Assembly (NCBI GenBank): GCA_037074615.1
Contig: CM073534.1
Span: 10,164,861 to 10,228,860, forward strand
Reading direction: 5' to 3'
DNA: 64,000 bases
Source: Leucaena leucocephala
Taxonomy: Eukaryota > Streptophyta > Magnoliopsida > Fabales > Fabaceae
In this document: positions 9,980 to 22,654 of the stretch, piece after piece
Position numbering within the stretch: the first letter of the stretch is position 1
Layout of the letters: each line of letters begins with the position of its first letter
Notes under the pieces: model-generated
Told to the model about the DNA's origin: nothing
The model's database searches: none
The model's input: only the letters and a program-made list of their open reading frames with translations
Made by a program: the position numbers and the translations under genes

Positions 9980-11426
9980 GTATATGTATGTATGTTAGCA
10001 TGTGGAATATAATATAATGTTACATGATACAGGCTGCCAGTAAAAGCTTACATAAGTTAAAATTGCTGTGAAGTGAATTGATTCTCTTTTGTGCTAATTA
10101 AAACGGGGAGTTTAGTTGATAATTGGCATTTGATGAGATTCCCTTTTTGTCTTTGACATTTGTTATAAAGTAAGATTTGGGAAATGATTCTTTGTTATGA
10201 TATTTGGTATATGTTATAGGGTACATATGAACCTTTCCTATCAATAAATTTAATTTTTTTTATACAATTTGGTAATAACGTAACTCTCTTTGCAGCGCGC
10301 TCCACAAATTCTAGCTCACAAAGAATATTTTTGAATCTCTTCATTGGTCAATTAATTAATCAGAATTGTTCTAACTTAATCTATCTATATATATATGTCT
10401 CAGTTTAACATTTATTTATTTTTTTATTTTCAAATTAAATTAACATTTTCTTAAATTTTCCTATTGAAATGTTATTTTTATTCTATGCACTTTTTTTTAC
10501 CTATGCTATATATTTGTAGAAAGAAAATTGAAAATATAAAAAAATAACGTTTTAAATAGTACATTATTCCATTAAAAAGTCTCCTCCATTGAAAATTAAA
10601 TCAGCATTCCTGAGCTACCTTTCCTTGAGTTTTTTTTAGTTGTCTATTCGGTTTACCAAAGCTTTATCTTAACTATATTCAGATCTGATCTGTGTCTCCC
10701 AACGAGTATTTTTTGTATATATTAAAGTTTAAATTTAAAATTTTATTTAAACGATATTAAATTTTTTACTATTTAAATTAACTCTTGTTACTGTCCTGCC
10801 TCCTAATACCCTTCTTCACAGCATCAAAGGCCCATTTTGACTAATTTCAGCTTCTCAAAAAATCATATTGACGTAGATCAAGGCCTTTTCTTTATATCTG
10901 GGCCTATTTTTACTAGTTTGGGCTTGTGAAAAAGCAGAGACATAATAGATCTGCATAGGGAGGGGTTTGGATAAAGTCGAAGCAGTAAGTCTCTGTAAAC
11001 CAATATTCAAAATCTTTAAAAGAATATCTATATTTAATATCTAATAATACTCAAATAGTATTGCCTCAAATAGAAAAATAGTTGTCTAAATTTTAACTCA
11101 AAACAATTTAATATTTATAGTTTATCATGTTTAATGAGTTGAATAATTATAAGAATTGACTTATCTTAAGTTTTAAAAAAATAAGGATTGATTTATTGAG
11201 TCAAGAAACTATGGGAACTACGTTATTTTTAACTTTTAAATTTAGGGATTGAATCAATAATCGAGAAAAAATCATAGAAAAAAAGTTTTTTTTTGTCAAA
11301 TATATATATTTCTATTGGAGTAAATCTAGTTCGAGATATTATCGGACACTGAATACAGGCACTTTCCTCAATGGGGATTCAAATTTTGACTTGTCATATT
11401 GTGATAGAGTAATCCAGACATAACTT
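9716..11426. other. AT-rich spacer
   Basis: No gene is supported. It holds a (TA)n/(TG) tract at about 9946-9990. Around 11020-11080 there is a short ATATTTAATATCTAATAATA stretch that recurs elsewhere in the window (about 18060-18100 and 24240-24290) and may be an old short repeat. Confidence 0.5.
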
Positions 11427-11434
11427 GGTTAGCA

Positions 11435-11691
11435 ATTTTTTTTTTGTATAAAAATTTTTAAAAAGAGATTGAACTTATTCAAGATTTAAGTGTGGGGTTA
11501 AGTCCCTCTTTTTTCTAGGCGATATTAATATTAGGTAGAGCTGGTTATCTATTACTTTCAGGCGTAAATCTAAGCATTTAGGAGTTAGAATATCTTCCTA
11601 AATATCGTAACTGAAATTACAATAAAATAATACTTATTAGGAATTGACCATGGTTCTTGTATATTTTATTCTTTCACCACTTAAACTGATG
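11435..11691 (-). mobile_element. SINE-like element, minus orientation
   Basis: It aligns with 13437-13704 along its length (shared blocks: AAAAAGAG, ATTA(A/T)TATTAGGTAG, CTATTACTTTCA, AACAAAATAATACT or close variants). On the minus strand its head reads TTTAAGTGGTGAAAGA, like a pol III A box of a tRNA-derived SINE; the other end is T/A-rich. GGTTAGCA occurs on both sides (11427-11434 and 11692-11699), a likely short target duplication. Confidence 0.55.
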
Positions 11692-11708
11692 GGTTAGCAG
11701 TTATATAG

Positions 11709-12270
11709 TGCCTGTTTGGAAATTTACAAACCTTGGTTTAAAACCAAGGTTTGGCTCAAAACTTAGGTTTGGAGAAATTTTAAAACAAACAGTCATATTT
11801 GTTTAAACGGGCTTTTGGATTAAACTATGGTTTAAAACCAAGGTTTCAGATAAGCTGGTCAGAGTAGCTTATGGAACAGTAAACCACTCATGAACTAACC
11901 AATTACTATATTACCCCTACTTTTTTTACACCATCTCTTCTTTCTCTTACCTTTTCTTACACTATCTCTCCTCTCTCCAACTTTTTCTTACACCATCTCT
12001 ACTACTTTTTCTTACACCCTCTCTCCTATTTTTTCTCTCTTTTCTTTCTTACACCCTCTTTCCTCTCATCTCTTATCTCTCCTCATTTAATACTCATACC
12101 CTTTTTCATAATTTACCAATAACAAAAGTACTTTTGGAAATAATTATCCAAACACTCATTTATTCAAAACCACTTTTTTTCATAATCTCTTCTTCAAAAG
12201 TCCTTTTCTATAAGCTGTTCAAAAGCCTTTTTTTTATAAACCTGTTTTTAAAATTTTATCCAAATGAACC
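11709..12270 (+). mobile_element. Copy 1 of a five-copy MITE-like repeat family with CT-rich core
   Basis: Left end CCTGTTTGGAAATTT, right end AAATTTTATCCAAATGAACC, i.e. short inverted GTTTGG/CCAAAT ends. The middle is a long CT-rich block with many CTCTCTCCT and TTACACCATCTC units, preceded by CCAATTACTATATTACCCCTAC. The same order of blocks recurs at 26885-27340 (inverted), 29179-29708, 57136-57632 and 58428-59302 (inverted). This is the least AT-degraded and probably youngest of the short copies. There is no convincing ORF. Boundaries are approximate to about 10 bp. Confidence 0.7.
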
Positions 12271-13422
12271 CATAAACACACACACACATATAAGGCTTGT
12301 TTCAAAGGGTACAAATGGGCAGTTCTATTGAGTCCAGGAAAGAAGGGATTCATACATTGTCATGAAGGGGCATCGACCAAAACCAGTCCTTGGGCTTCAA
12401 TCGTAAGGTTTCTCTACAAATTCACATCGCTGCCGCTGCTCCAAATTGCTTAAAGATGGAGTTTGTGTTTGTCAAAAGGAGTCTCGCATTGCTCAAGTTA
12501 AAGAAAACCTTAATGTATATATACTAAGACATGAACTTGAGTTAATAAAAGGGCCTATAAGAGAGGTAGTTTCATACACACGATAACTTGCTAACATGAG
12601 TCATCAGAGTTGAAATATGTTGATTTCTCTCTCTCTATGCACAAGTTAGACACAGTATTTAAACATCATTATTACCTACATTCGAAAACTGTGAGCCACC
12701 CTCCCTTGCTTCCTACCAAGAATGGTTCGTTTAATCCTAAAGATTTACCCTATTTCTCATCCTATGTGTGGTAAACTAACTATTAAAAAAATGTCTTCAA
12801 ACATTACTCAGAACCACATAAAATATAACCCCTCTTTAACATTCATCTCAAAGCACTCAATAGAGTCATCATCTTCTTCAAAGTAAGTCGAGTCTCCCAT
12901 ATCCATAATCTCTTCATTCTCCTTTCCTCTCCTGCATCCATGTCTTCTTTCCCCCTCAACCCCTTCAAGTCCCTACTCTCCAAAACCCTTCCCCAACCAT
13001 GTCTTTCTGTATATGACTCAAGGGCTGACAAATCAATGTAACCGATATGACTTCAAGGTTTTTGTGTAGGAAATCTAAGTCCTTGACAATACTTTATTCT
13101 AACCCCAAAAGTACTATATATCAAATAATTATATGAAAAAAAGCTCTTTATTTTTTCCCCACAACATGAATGTTAAAGTTAAACATAAGACTCAATTGTC
13201 CATATATGACATTCTCTCCTAAGGTGATTTGGCTTTAAGCAAAATGGATAATGATTTAGTCTGGTTTACCTTCTCATTCTCTAAAAAAACTCTATTTACA
13301 TCTCAGTGTTGCAAATGCTACATCAAAAAAAGATAAACTTACCATGTGTATCGTACTCTATCTATTATGTTATTTATAGATATTAAATTCTAAATAAATA
13401 AATAGACAACTAGTAATAATAA
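12271..13422. other. Non-repetitive spacer with a possible coding relic
   Basis: This stretch is more GC-balanced than its surroundings. Minus-strand frames near 12843-13031 are open for 62 codons (MSALESYTERHGWGRVLE...) and, in a neighbouring frame near 12845-12905, give an acidic segment DSTYFEEDDDSIECFEMN. Together they could be a shifted gene fragment. No family is recognised and a plus-strand reading of the same DNA is about as good, so no gene is called. Confidence 0.3.
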
Positions 13423-13436
13423 ATTATAGATGGCAA

Positions 13437-13704
13437 TTTTTTTTGTAAAAAAATTTTAAAAAGAGGTTAGGCTCACCCACGATCTAAGGGCAGGGCGAAA
13501 TCTCCTTTCTTCCTAGACAATACAAATATTGGGTAGGGTGAGCTGTCTATTACTTTCAACACGTAAACCTAAATACCCAAGAGTTATGATACCTCTCCAA
13601 GCGTCGCGATTGGAATCATAACAAAATAATACTCTCCAATGATCGAACACGTTTCAAATAGTCGTATGTCTTATTCTTTTACTAGTTGAACCTATAGACG
13701 ATGG
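13437..13704 (-). mobile_element. SINE-like element with 14-bp target duplication, minus orientation
   Basis: On the minus strand the element begins with a tRNA-like head: TTCAACTAGTAAAAGAATAA (A-box-like), then GTGTTCGATCA (B-box-like) about 30 bp later. The body is about 190 bp and ends in an A/T-rich tail. Flanks are ATTATAGATGGCAA (13423-13436) and ATTATAAATAGCAA (13705-13718), 12 of 14 identical. Size, internal promoter and a long TSD fit a tRNA-derived SINE. It is the best preserved of three related copies (also 11435-11691 and about 21893-22105). Confidence 0.65.
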
Positions 13705-13718
13705 ATTATAAATAGCAA

Positions 13719-15149
13719 CTTGTATCAACTACTATCAAGCTCATCTTTAAAATTACCCAATTTTCCTTATTATATAAATAATGATGATATGAATTGAATT
13801 ACTCGTACAAGTAACTTCGACCTCTTCAATTTTTATAGTAGTATCCAATATTAATTAATAGACTTAATTATCTAAAGATTATTTTTTTAAAAAAAAAAAG
13901 ACTTTTTATATGGATAATAGTGGGCAGATGGCCCAATAATAACTAACTTGTTGTTTTGATACAATGCATGCTAATAAATAATTAATATTGGTTTTAAAAG
14001 TTGCTTTTCCTAGTAGGTTACTTCAGCTATATCTCTATTTTTATTTCTAATGCTTTATCTCTATCTATCTACTTATCAGTATATTAAATCCAATATTTAT
14101 TATTGTATATAAATCACATCTGCCTTGTCCTTTTCTTACGTAAAATTAAAATATTGTTTGGTATAGGGGTTGGGCTATTATTGTTGTACATATTTATGTA
14201 TAAGAATATTTTATTTTTAAACTATTTTTTTTTGTTAGTTATAATTAATCGGGAGAACACTTCTGGGGAAGGAACAAGGTGCAATTATTATGATTTGAGA
14301 ACAAAGTTACTTTCTATATTTTTTTTTTATATTTTCATATTTATGTTGACACATTGATGTTAATGGAAAATTTATGCTTCTTGACATTTGTAATGTTATT
14401 CTAAATTTTAATTTTTTATAGGTTCAGATTTAAAATTCATTATTTATATTAATGCAATATTTGGCATTAAATTTCACCATATGTATGATTTAATATTGAT
14501 TTTTATATTCATAATTTGTTGATTTATAGATAAATCTTATTAGTAGATGATGATATGACTTTTATTTAGCATACATTTGAATTAATTTTCACATATGGAT
14601 ATAAATAAAATTAAAACTACTCCAATTATAGATTATATATAGATGAAAGGACACGAATATGAGTATAATAGTTTTTTTTATTTTTATATAGATAATAAAC
14701 ATATTTTATTCTATCATTTTATTTTAAATTCCTTTTATTTTTGTATTTTTTTAGTAACTTATATCTCACTTAATTAGCATTTACTATCGCCCGCACTTAC
14801 AAATTATGAATATAGAGACCAATGCATGTCTTCAAGGAAACTTTAAGTACCCTATAAAAAGAAAAAAATCATATGAATCTAATTAAAAATTAAATAAAAT
14901 TATAAAGATGAACTAATTAATTTTTCTTAATATGTTTATCAATTTTATTAGGGTACATCTTATATACTTAATGAGTAAGATTATACTTAATTAGTTACAT
15001 AATATTAACATAAGGATTTTGATAAATTTTAAGTGAAGTTGTGAGTTCAAAATTTTTATTAATTATTTAATATTACTTTGGATTAGAATATCATTAAGTC
15101 TGAGCTGTGAGTTTTTTGTTTTGGTCATCAAGTCTAACTGTAGGTTTGG
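13719..15149. other. AT-rich spacer
   Basis: No gene or clear element. Short poly-T and poly-A runs occur throughout. A stretch near 14880-14930 resembles one arm of the MITE at 9382 and may be a truncated relative. Confidence 0.5.
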
Positions 15150-15157
15150 GTTTTGAG

Positions 15158-15920
15158 TAGGGCTGTGTACAAAATTTGCTGTTCAGTAAATCTATCTAAA
15201 CCTGCAATAAAAAAACCCTGCCCAGCCTCACAAATATAGAGTAGGGCCGGGCATCGGGCTGCAAAATACAGCCCATGTATTTTTCGGGCTGAGCACCGGA
15301 CATTGGGGTTACCCTGCCCTGCCTTACCCATGAGCACTCCTTTTTTATTTTTTTTTATTTTTTCTCTATCTTAGAAGGAAGAATATGATAGTTACTGGTA
15401 ATTAGAATGTAATTTTAGAAATATAAGTAATTAAGTAAGAAAGTTGTATCTTTTAATATTTATAACTATACTAATTTTTTCTTTTATTTTTAATTTTGTT
15501 AATTATCATATGATTACATTACAAATTATAATTATTTATTTTATTTTTTAGATGCTTTATCTTTATCAATATTGGGGAGATTGATGCAAAGTTATAATTA
15601 TAAACTACTTAGATTTCAACGCTTATTTTTTATATGTAATGGATTTTAAGATTTTAATTATTATCTTTGTTGCCTTATTCTTAGTGAATTATAGATATTA
15701 TTTAACTCTTGAATACACATGAATATGATATTATTTTAAAAGTTCATAATTACAGATTTTTTTCACAACACGAGCATGGCATCACAACTTTGGATATGCC
15801 CTGCCCAAAATTGTTAGGGTTTTTACCGGGTAGGGCCGGGCATCGGGCTGCAAAAAGTAGCCTATACTTTTTTTGGGCAGGCCACCGAGCAGGGAGCTAC
15901 CCTACCCATGCACACCCCTA
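15158..15920. mobile_element. Non-autonomous hAT element with perfect 8-bp TSD
   Basis: Flanked by GTTTTGAG on both sides (15150-15157 and 15921-15928). Ends are TAGGGCTGTGTACA and, reverse complemented on the right, TAGGGGTGTGCATGGG. The TSD has the nTnnnnAn form seen at hAT targets. Both ends carry a related GC-rich subterminal segment in direct orientation (about 15239-15335 and 15829-15913) containing GTAGGGCCGGGCATCGGGCT; the centre is AT-rich and non-coding. No transposase is present. Its ends resemble those of the autonomous hAT at 29948-34521 (TAGGGGTGT), so trans-mobilisation by that or a related element is possible. Confidence 0.85.
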
Positions 15921-15928
15921 GTTTTGAG

Positions 15929-18900
15929 AACTGAAAAAAATTATGTTAGGAATATTACACTTAATTAGTTATGAACCAATAATAGTTAAATCTAAACTCA
16001 TTGTTAATATCAAGTACAAGTAATAAATAAATAAATAAATAATTTTTATCAATAAATCTAAATTGGTTGGTGTTATCTGTTTTTTTTAAAACAAATTGGA
16101 CAATAAATAAAATATTAAAATTTTATTCCATTCCTACAAAAATACCCAAGTATTAATCTGCATTCTCAAATTTCTTGTCAATGTAACACTTCATAGTTCA
16201 ATTTCATTTTAATCACATAGATAACTTTCAAAATAATCAAATTAATAAAAAATTTCAAATGAGTTACATAATTAGAATCTAAATTAAATAATCAAAATTG
16301 GGTCATGCTTCTGCAAACCCGAAATTTTCAACCATAAAATTTTATGGCTGATTCCATGGCTATCACACAAGAATAACGCTTGAGACAAATGAAAAACATA
16401 ATTAAAGATTTAATAATGATTATTATTATTATTTAATGAATAGAAATAAAAAAATGTGGTCCAACCAGAAATGAATGAAATGATGAAATTATCGATTTCA
16501 TTTGATTTGCTGATGCATACCCATGCTAATTATTATTGTAAACGACTAGTTCTACTGAACTTCACAAATCACTTTCAATTAATAAAATCATATTAATAGT
16601 TGGCAAAAAAAATAATATTAATACTTATCATAATTTTCATGTCAAAGTTTAGTGAATTGCGTATCTCTTTAAAAAATTAATCTTTCCTTGTAAATTCAAC
16701 CTATCTAGAACTTTCTGTTCAGCCCAGTTCATTGTTGAAATTGACAAATTATTTTAAGTGAATAAATCCTATGACTTATACAAATCACCTCTAAATAATA
16801 ATAATTATTATTATTTTAAAAATAATATGATTGTGTCTCCCTCAAAGCCTAATCTTCTCTTGTAAATTCAACATTTCTAGTACCTATTTTCAAAGTCAAT
16901 TAATTTTTCTGAATATTTTAATTTCAAGGAATGCAATGTAAGGATTAAAATATAAAGTTTCATTGAATATATATCCTAAAAACTTAATTTCTGTAATTTA
17001 TTATTGATTAAATTATATTATATTATGAGATAATAATGATACAAACTAAATGATGGTGATTGGAGGATGATTGATGAAGTTCACCAAGTGACAATTTAAA
17101 GCCTTAGCCATATAGAGATTAAATAATAATTAATTTTTTAGTAAAAATAATTAATTCTCAATGCTCAGTGTGTTTATGTGACTCTCAAACTTTTTATATC
17201 TCAAAACAAATCTGAGTGGCCACATGACAAACATTACATTATACAAAGAAGATGGAATGACATGACTTCTGCTTTAGCATATTCCCATATATTATTCTTA
17301 ACCTCTAATGGAATATTATTTTTCTTTGGATAAAAAATATGGTATATATAAATTTTAGGCAACATTTTAGAAGAACTTACGCAAATAATAATACCAATTA
17401 ACCATTAAAATGTAAATTATATTGCATAGATCAATTTAATATTAATTTTTTCAAAAAGAGATTACTTATACTCTCTAAATTTATAAATAACTTTTGAATT
17501 GAATTTGATAATTTTTAAAAATATAAATTGATTGATCATGTTAAAATTTCATTTTTTTAATAAAACTGGATAAATATCACTTCATAACAAAAGTGCAATA
17601 GAGAACTACAAATCAACATTATCCTCCTTCTCTCTACCAAAAAGGGGCGATCAAAAGATTTAAAGCAAGAAATTTACCAAAGAAATATCAATTGTCTTGT
17701 AACTTATTGTCATGTTAGCTCGGTAAATATAAGGTTATAAATTTGATTCTATTTGTAATATTAGATTGTAAGTGTCTAACCATCTAATTGAAAAAAAAAA
17801 TCTAGAGCTAATCTAGCAAAAAAAAACAGAGATAATTGAGTGAATAACTATATAAGAGGTATTATTTAAAATATCACACTAAATATTTATGAAATGTTTA
17901 ATATTACTTGAATTTGGTAAGAAAAGTTTATTTCATCTTGTTGCTTATATTAGGTAACATAGGATATACTCATGATAACAATAATGTTAGGTTTAATGGG
18001 AGGAGTTAATCTCTTATAACGTGATTAACTAAATTTTAAATTATCACTATAAGAAGTGTCATATATTTAATATCTAATAATATTTTAAATATAATTATTT
18101 TTAGTAAAAGGATATATGTGCATATAACAAAAATGTTTTTGTGATAACTAAAAATTTCAATCTTTAATATCATTAAAGGATGGTGTTGCCAATTTCAAGT
18201 GTCTTGTGGTGGATTTTATTGAAGAAAAGTTGGAGTTGATGATTAAATGGGAAACAGAGTGAAAGGCAAAGCAATGAAAAGAACCAAAATGGAAGGCCAG
18301 TTTATGATTCAGAAAAGCACATAGTAAGGCATAAATTCTCTCTCTCACACACACACCAATGAAGAAGAGAGAATAACCCTTTTGAATATTTCTGACTTAC
18401 TTGACTTTCTGAAAAATTTCATGTAATTGCATTAACATCGTCTATTCTTTTTTTTTTTTTTTTTGAGTATTTCCTGCAACTATCTCTGAGACAAAAGCCC
18501 AAAAGGCAAGCATTATATGCACGACCTCCCTAATTAATTATTCTCTCCCTTCCAAACTTTTTTGACATTTTTGTTTTGTAAAATACTCTGCATAACCCAT
18601 CTATTATAAGACAACTCTAACTGTTTTATCAAAATTAAAGATACTCACTCTTTTCTTTATTATAAAGTTCTAACTAAAAATAATTTTAATCATAAGTATA
18701 AGATACCAACTAATTCATTAGTTACTGTGTTTTCATTTTACCTTTATTATTAATTAAGGAGAGATATAAAATAATATAAAATATTCCCTCTAATAGTTAT
18801 TATAATATGTCTTTTAGACGTTATCGATCTTTCATATAAGATATTTTAATAGTTTAATGAATATTTAATATTTTTTTCATGTATGCCCATATTCAATCAG

Positions 18901-21892
18901 GGTAGTGAGAGAGTATAAATTAATATGATGTTAAAGTTTAATCTACTTAATAAACATAATATTGGAAATTATTCAAATTTTTTGACAAATTTAATATTTT
19001 TAATTATTTTTATTAATATGTGTAAATTAGTTAGAGATCTCTTACAAAAAGGTCAAGAGAGAGTACAAATCATTAGGGATAAGCTTGGAAAAAGTTATTA
19101 ATTCAAGACAAATTTAATGATTTAAGTATTATTTATTGATATGTGTAAATTAGTTAGAAATGCCTTATGATAAATACTAGAGAAAAAAGGTAACTAAGTC
19201 ATTAAATTTATTTGAAAATAGAAAACAATTCTAAATTTACTCATATTAAAAATCATGGATTAATACCAAAAATTGATGAATTATATCTTGAGGGAAAAAA
19301 TGGATCAAACTTCAAATAGGGGCAATCTTTTAAAAAACTGTAATTAATACTCTACTCGATTACTTATAGCATGAATTATTCTTTTATTTTCTTTTTTTTA
19401 AAAAAAGTGACTTATAATATAAACTAAAAAAAAGTAATATGTTTACAAATATAAGGCTTTTTTGGGTTTTTTAAGGTTTAATTAATAAGAGTTTTCGAAA
19501 ATTCCCTTAGTGAGTATTAAAAATTAAGAGCCAACTATATTTTCTCATATTTTTCACGAGACATCATATTAAATAGGGATAATCATAGGGAAATGTGTAT
19601 TTTTACATTAATTAATTTATCCGAGTATTATTATTCAAGTACAACATATTTTGGTTCATCACAATATTTTTATTTTTTTATTTTTTTTCCTGAGCATTTG
19701 AAATGCTTCTTTCCCAGAGTAGTGATAGAATCCGTGCTCTTCAGAACTAGTTAATGAGTTGTTTTGCCATTTTTTTTCTAATTCATTAAGTATTTGTCTT
19801 TAAAAGATAAAATATTTCATTTCTATTTTTTTTTTATTTTTTACGGTTGTTAACTTGTTCTCCTTACACTCATAACTTGATTAAGAAATAATAAAAATCT
19901 CAGTGTAACCATAATTATGCGTGAAAAAAGTGACAAATTACACATTTATTTCATCAAGCTTTCCTCCTCTATTTTAAAAAATAATTTTTTTTATTTTTGT
20001 TATATTTCATTATTACTTTTGTTAAGATATACTTTTGGTCTTTTTTTATGGGAAAAAATTATTTTATTTTTTTAATGATTAAAGCATCTTTAATCAGCCT
20101 GGACCATACTAACCAAAAGAAAGAAGTAAATAAAAAATGAAAAAAGAAGCTTGGTCTGGACCTAAAAAGCTTGTAAATTGGGTAATTTTGTTAAGTTTAA
20201 ATTTTAAATCTCATATTTAATTTTTCTCAGAACAGACTTATTGAACTGAATAAACTTTTCAACGATTTGAATGGGGAAAATAAAAAGAGTTTTGATAGAA
20301 ATGGAACCTGATGCTTCCAAACTTTTTTGGCCATCCTAGGACTGAGTTTTTTTTTATTAATTCTCATTATAAGTATTTATATTTTAAATTAATTATTTTA
20401 TGTTTCTAAGAAAATAAACAATATTGAATAATTGAATATTAAATTTCTTTACTGAATTATTAATCCATTATAGCTTTCAAAATTTTACGAGATCTTCTTA
20501 ATCAAAATGACCTAAAAACTACTGTTTTTATTATAAATCACTTGATAGAAAATTCATTAATTTTTTTCAATATTACTTCTATCTAAAGATATTAATTATG
20601 TAAAAGAATATAATTTAAATATAAAATTTTAATTTAAGTATAGATAAAATTAAAAAATATTATATTTTTAGACAAAATTAATAATTGATTAGAAGTGCCT
20701 TATCATAAGAATGGGAAAAAGTAAATGACACATTTAGTCAAAATTTGCATAAATCATTAAAAGGAAATTAGAGATTTAATATGATGATGGGTAAATTCAT
20801 AAATAAATTTATTATAATATACATTTTAATTAAAAATATATTTTTAGAAATTTTTAAAATATTCTTAACGGAATTAATGGGTTGAATTTAACTGTATATT
20901 TTTAAAATAGAAGAGATGCTCGTGTAATTAAGATAAAATGTAAGGAAGGTTAAATTATTTTACTCAAATTTATGATCCATCAATACCAGGTATTAAGTAT
21001 GGTTATATGTAGTATAGCATTATTAACCGAGTAATAACAAAAAATTAAAAATAGAAAAATGAGCTGTAGAAAAGCCAAAGTAAGGTAATTGAGAAATTAA
21101 AAGAAAACAACACCTCACTATCTTTTCTTTTTTCAGTCTTTCATTGCACAAAGAAAAGAAAGCAACATTTTACCCAATGCAATTGCTAATTGGTTTTTTC
21201 CCAATTAAGGTTTTCCACATAAAACTATTCACTTCTTTCGTCTTTAGGCCTTTTGGTAATCTTTATTGGGACCAGTGGTTCCACATTGTCTCCATATTTT
21301 TTGAAAAAAATAATTACTTATTAAAAAATTATCTGGAGGCATTATATTTAAAAGAAACTAGGGAAAATTTCTGTTAAAAATTTTATTAATAAAAAAGACT
21401 TGATAAAAGTTTTAGACATAAAATAGACTAGTAATCTCTAAATTTTATGTACCCATAAAACTGATAATCTGATTTATTTCATTCTCACAAAAAAAAACTT
21501 TAATGAGGACTTTTCTCCAATTTTTTTATATTTATTATATGTTTTTAAATTTTAATTATTTTTTATTTTGGTTTCTAAAAACTCAAAAAAAAAATCAAAA
21601 TGGAACCAAACCAAAGAGTTCAACTAGCTATCCAAGTTGAGTCTTACATCTAGTTTAAGATTTTGGTAAACAAATTTAGTTTAAAATAATTGAAAAATTA
21701 AATTTCATCAGAACCAATTCAAAAATTACTAACGATTCATCAAATTTTAAAAATTACAATTGAATTTACACTTCATAAATGACATTAAATTAATTAGTGG
21801 TCCATATAATTTCAGAAATAATCATCAATCACTTTCTTTATTTGTCATCAATTTTGTCCCATCCTGAGTTGCCCACAATGGCATTAAATTTT
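15929..21892. other. Long AT-rich spacer
   Basis: About 6 kb with no supportable gene. Frames are short and lack protein character. A SINE-like stretch may exist near 17700-17800 (TTAGCTCGGTAAATA ... TTTGATTCT). Poly-T of about 20 bases lies at 18449-18464. Otherwise I see only low-complexity A/T sequence. Confidence 0.55.
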
Positions 21893-22105
21893 TTTTTCCC
21901 ACATAAATTTTTTAAAAAAAATTAAATTTACTCACGATTTGAGGGTAGAACGAAATTTTTATTTTTCCTAAATAATATAAATATCAGGTAAAATGAATCA
22001 TCTATTACTCTCAGACATAAATATAAATATCTATAAGTTAAGATGTCTCTCTAAAGATTATTATTAAAATTATAATAAAATAATATTTTTTTAAAAATTA
22101 AATAT
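21893..22105 (-). mobile_element. Decayed third copy of the SINE-like family
   Basis: Blocks shared in order with 13437-13704: TTAAATTTACTCACGATTTGAGGGTAGAACGAAA-like start (reading plus), then AATATAAATATCAGGTAAA, CATCTATTACTCTCAGACAT, AAGATGTCTCTCTAAAG and AATAAAATAATA. The tRNA-like head is mostly lost. It is more AT-rich than the other copies, consistent with age. Confidence 0.45.
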
Positions 22106-22654
22106 GTTATAAATAATTATGTTAAATTGATAGATGAGATAGGATAACAGTAATTAATTAGTCAATGGGTTGCATCTTGAATGAGCTGTGACCCAAACTT
22201 GCAAAGAACATGGGCCCCAGTTAAAAATATTATTGACCCTACAAGACCTAAAATGATAATGTCAGTCATATTAATTAATCATATGATTAGACATTGATTT
22301 GGATATTAATTCACTGGTTAACCCACTTGGTAAATTCTCGTTTTTTTAATAACTGTACGTGTATTATTCATTATTGATGAATAGTATAATTTGTTATTGA
22401 TAATTTTTATATAATTATCTATTTAAGTTAAATTCAAGTATTATTAAATTAAATTAGGAGTAATTGTTTTAAAAGTATTTTCTATTTTTTATATTTACAT
22501 AGATATAAATTCGAGAGTTATATTTAAACTGTAAAAATCCCTTTTACTTGTACTAATATTTATTGGTTATATTTGTTATTAATATTAATAACAAATATTT
22601 TCAATGAATTTACCGAAGTCATGTTTTTAAGTGAGAGAATGACGTTGGTGTCAC

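Noticed and set aside
12843..13031. Possible gene fragment on the minus strand
   Set aside because: Open on both strands, needs a frame change to look protein-like, and matches no family I know; kept only as a note in the spacer entry.
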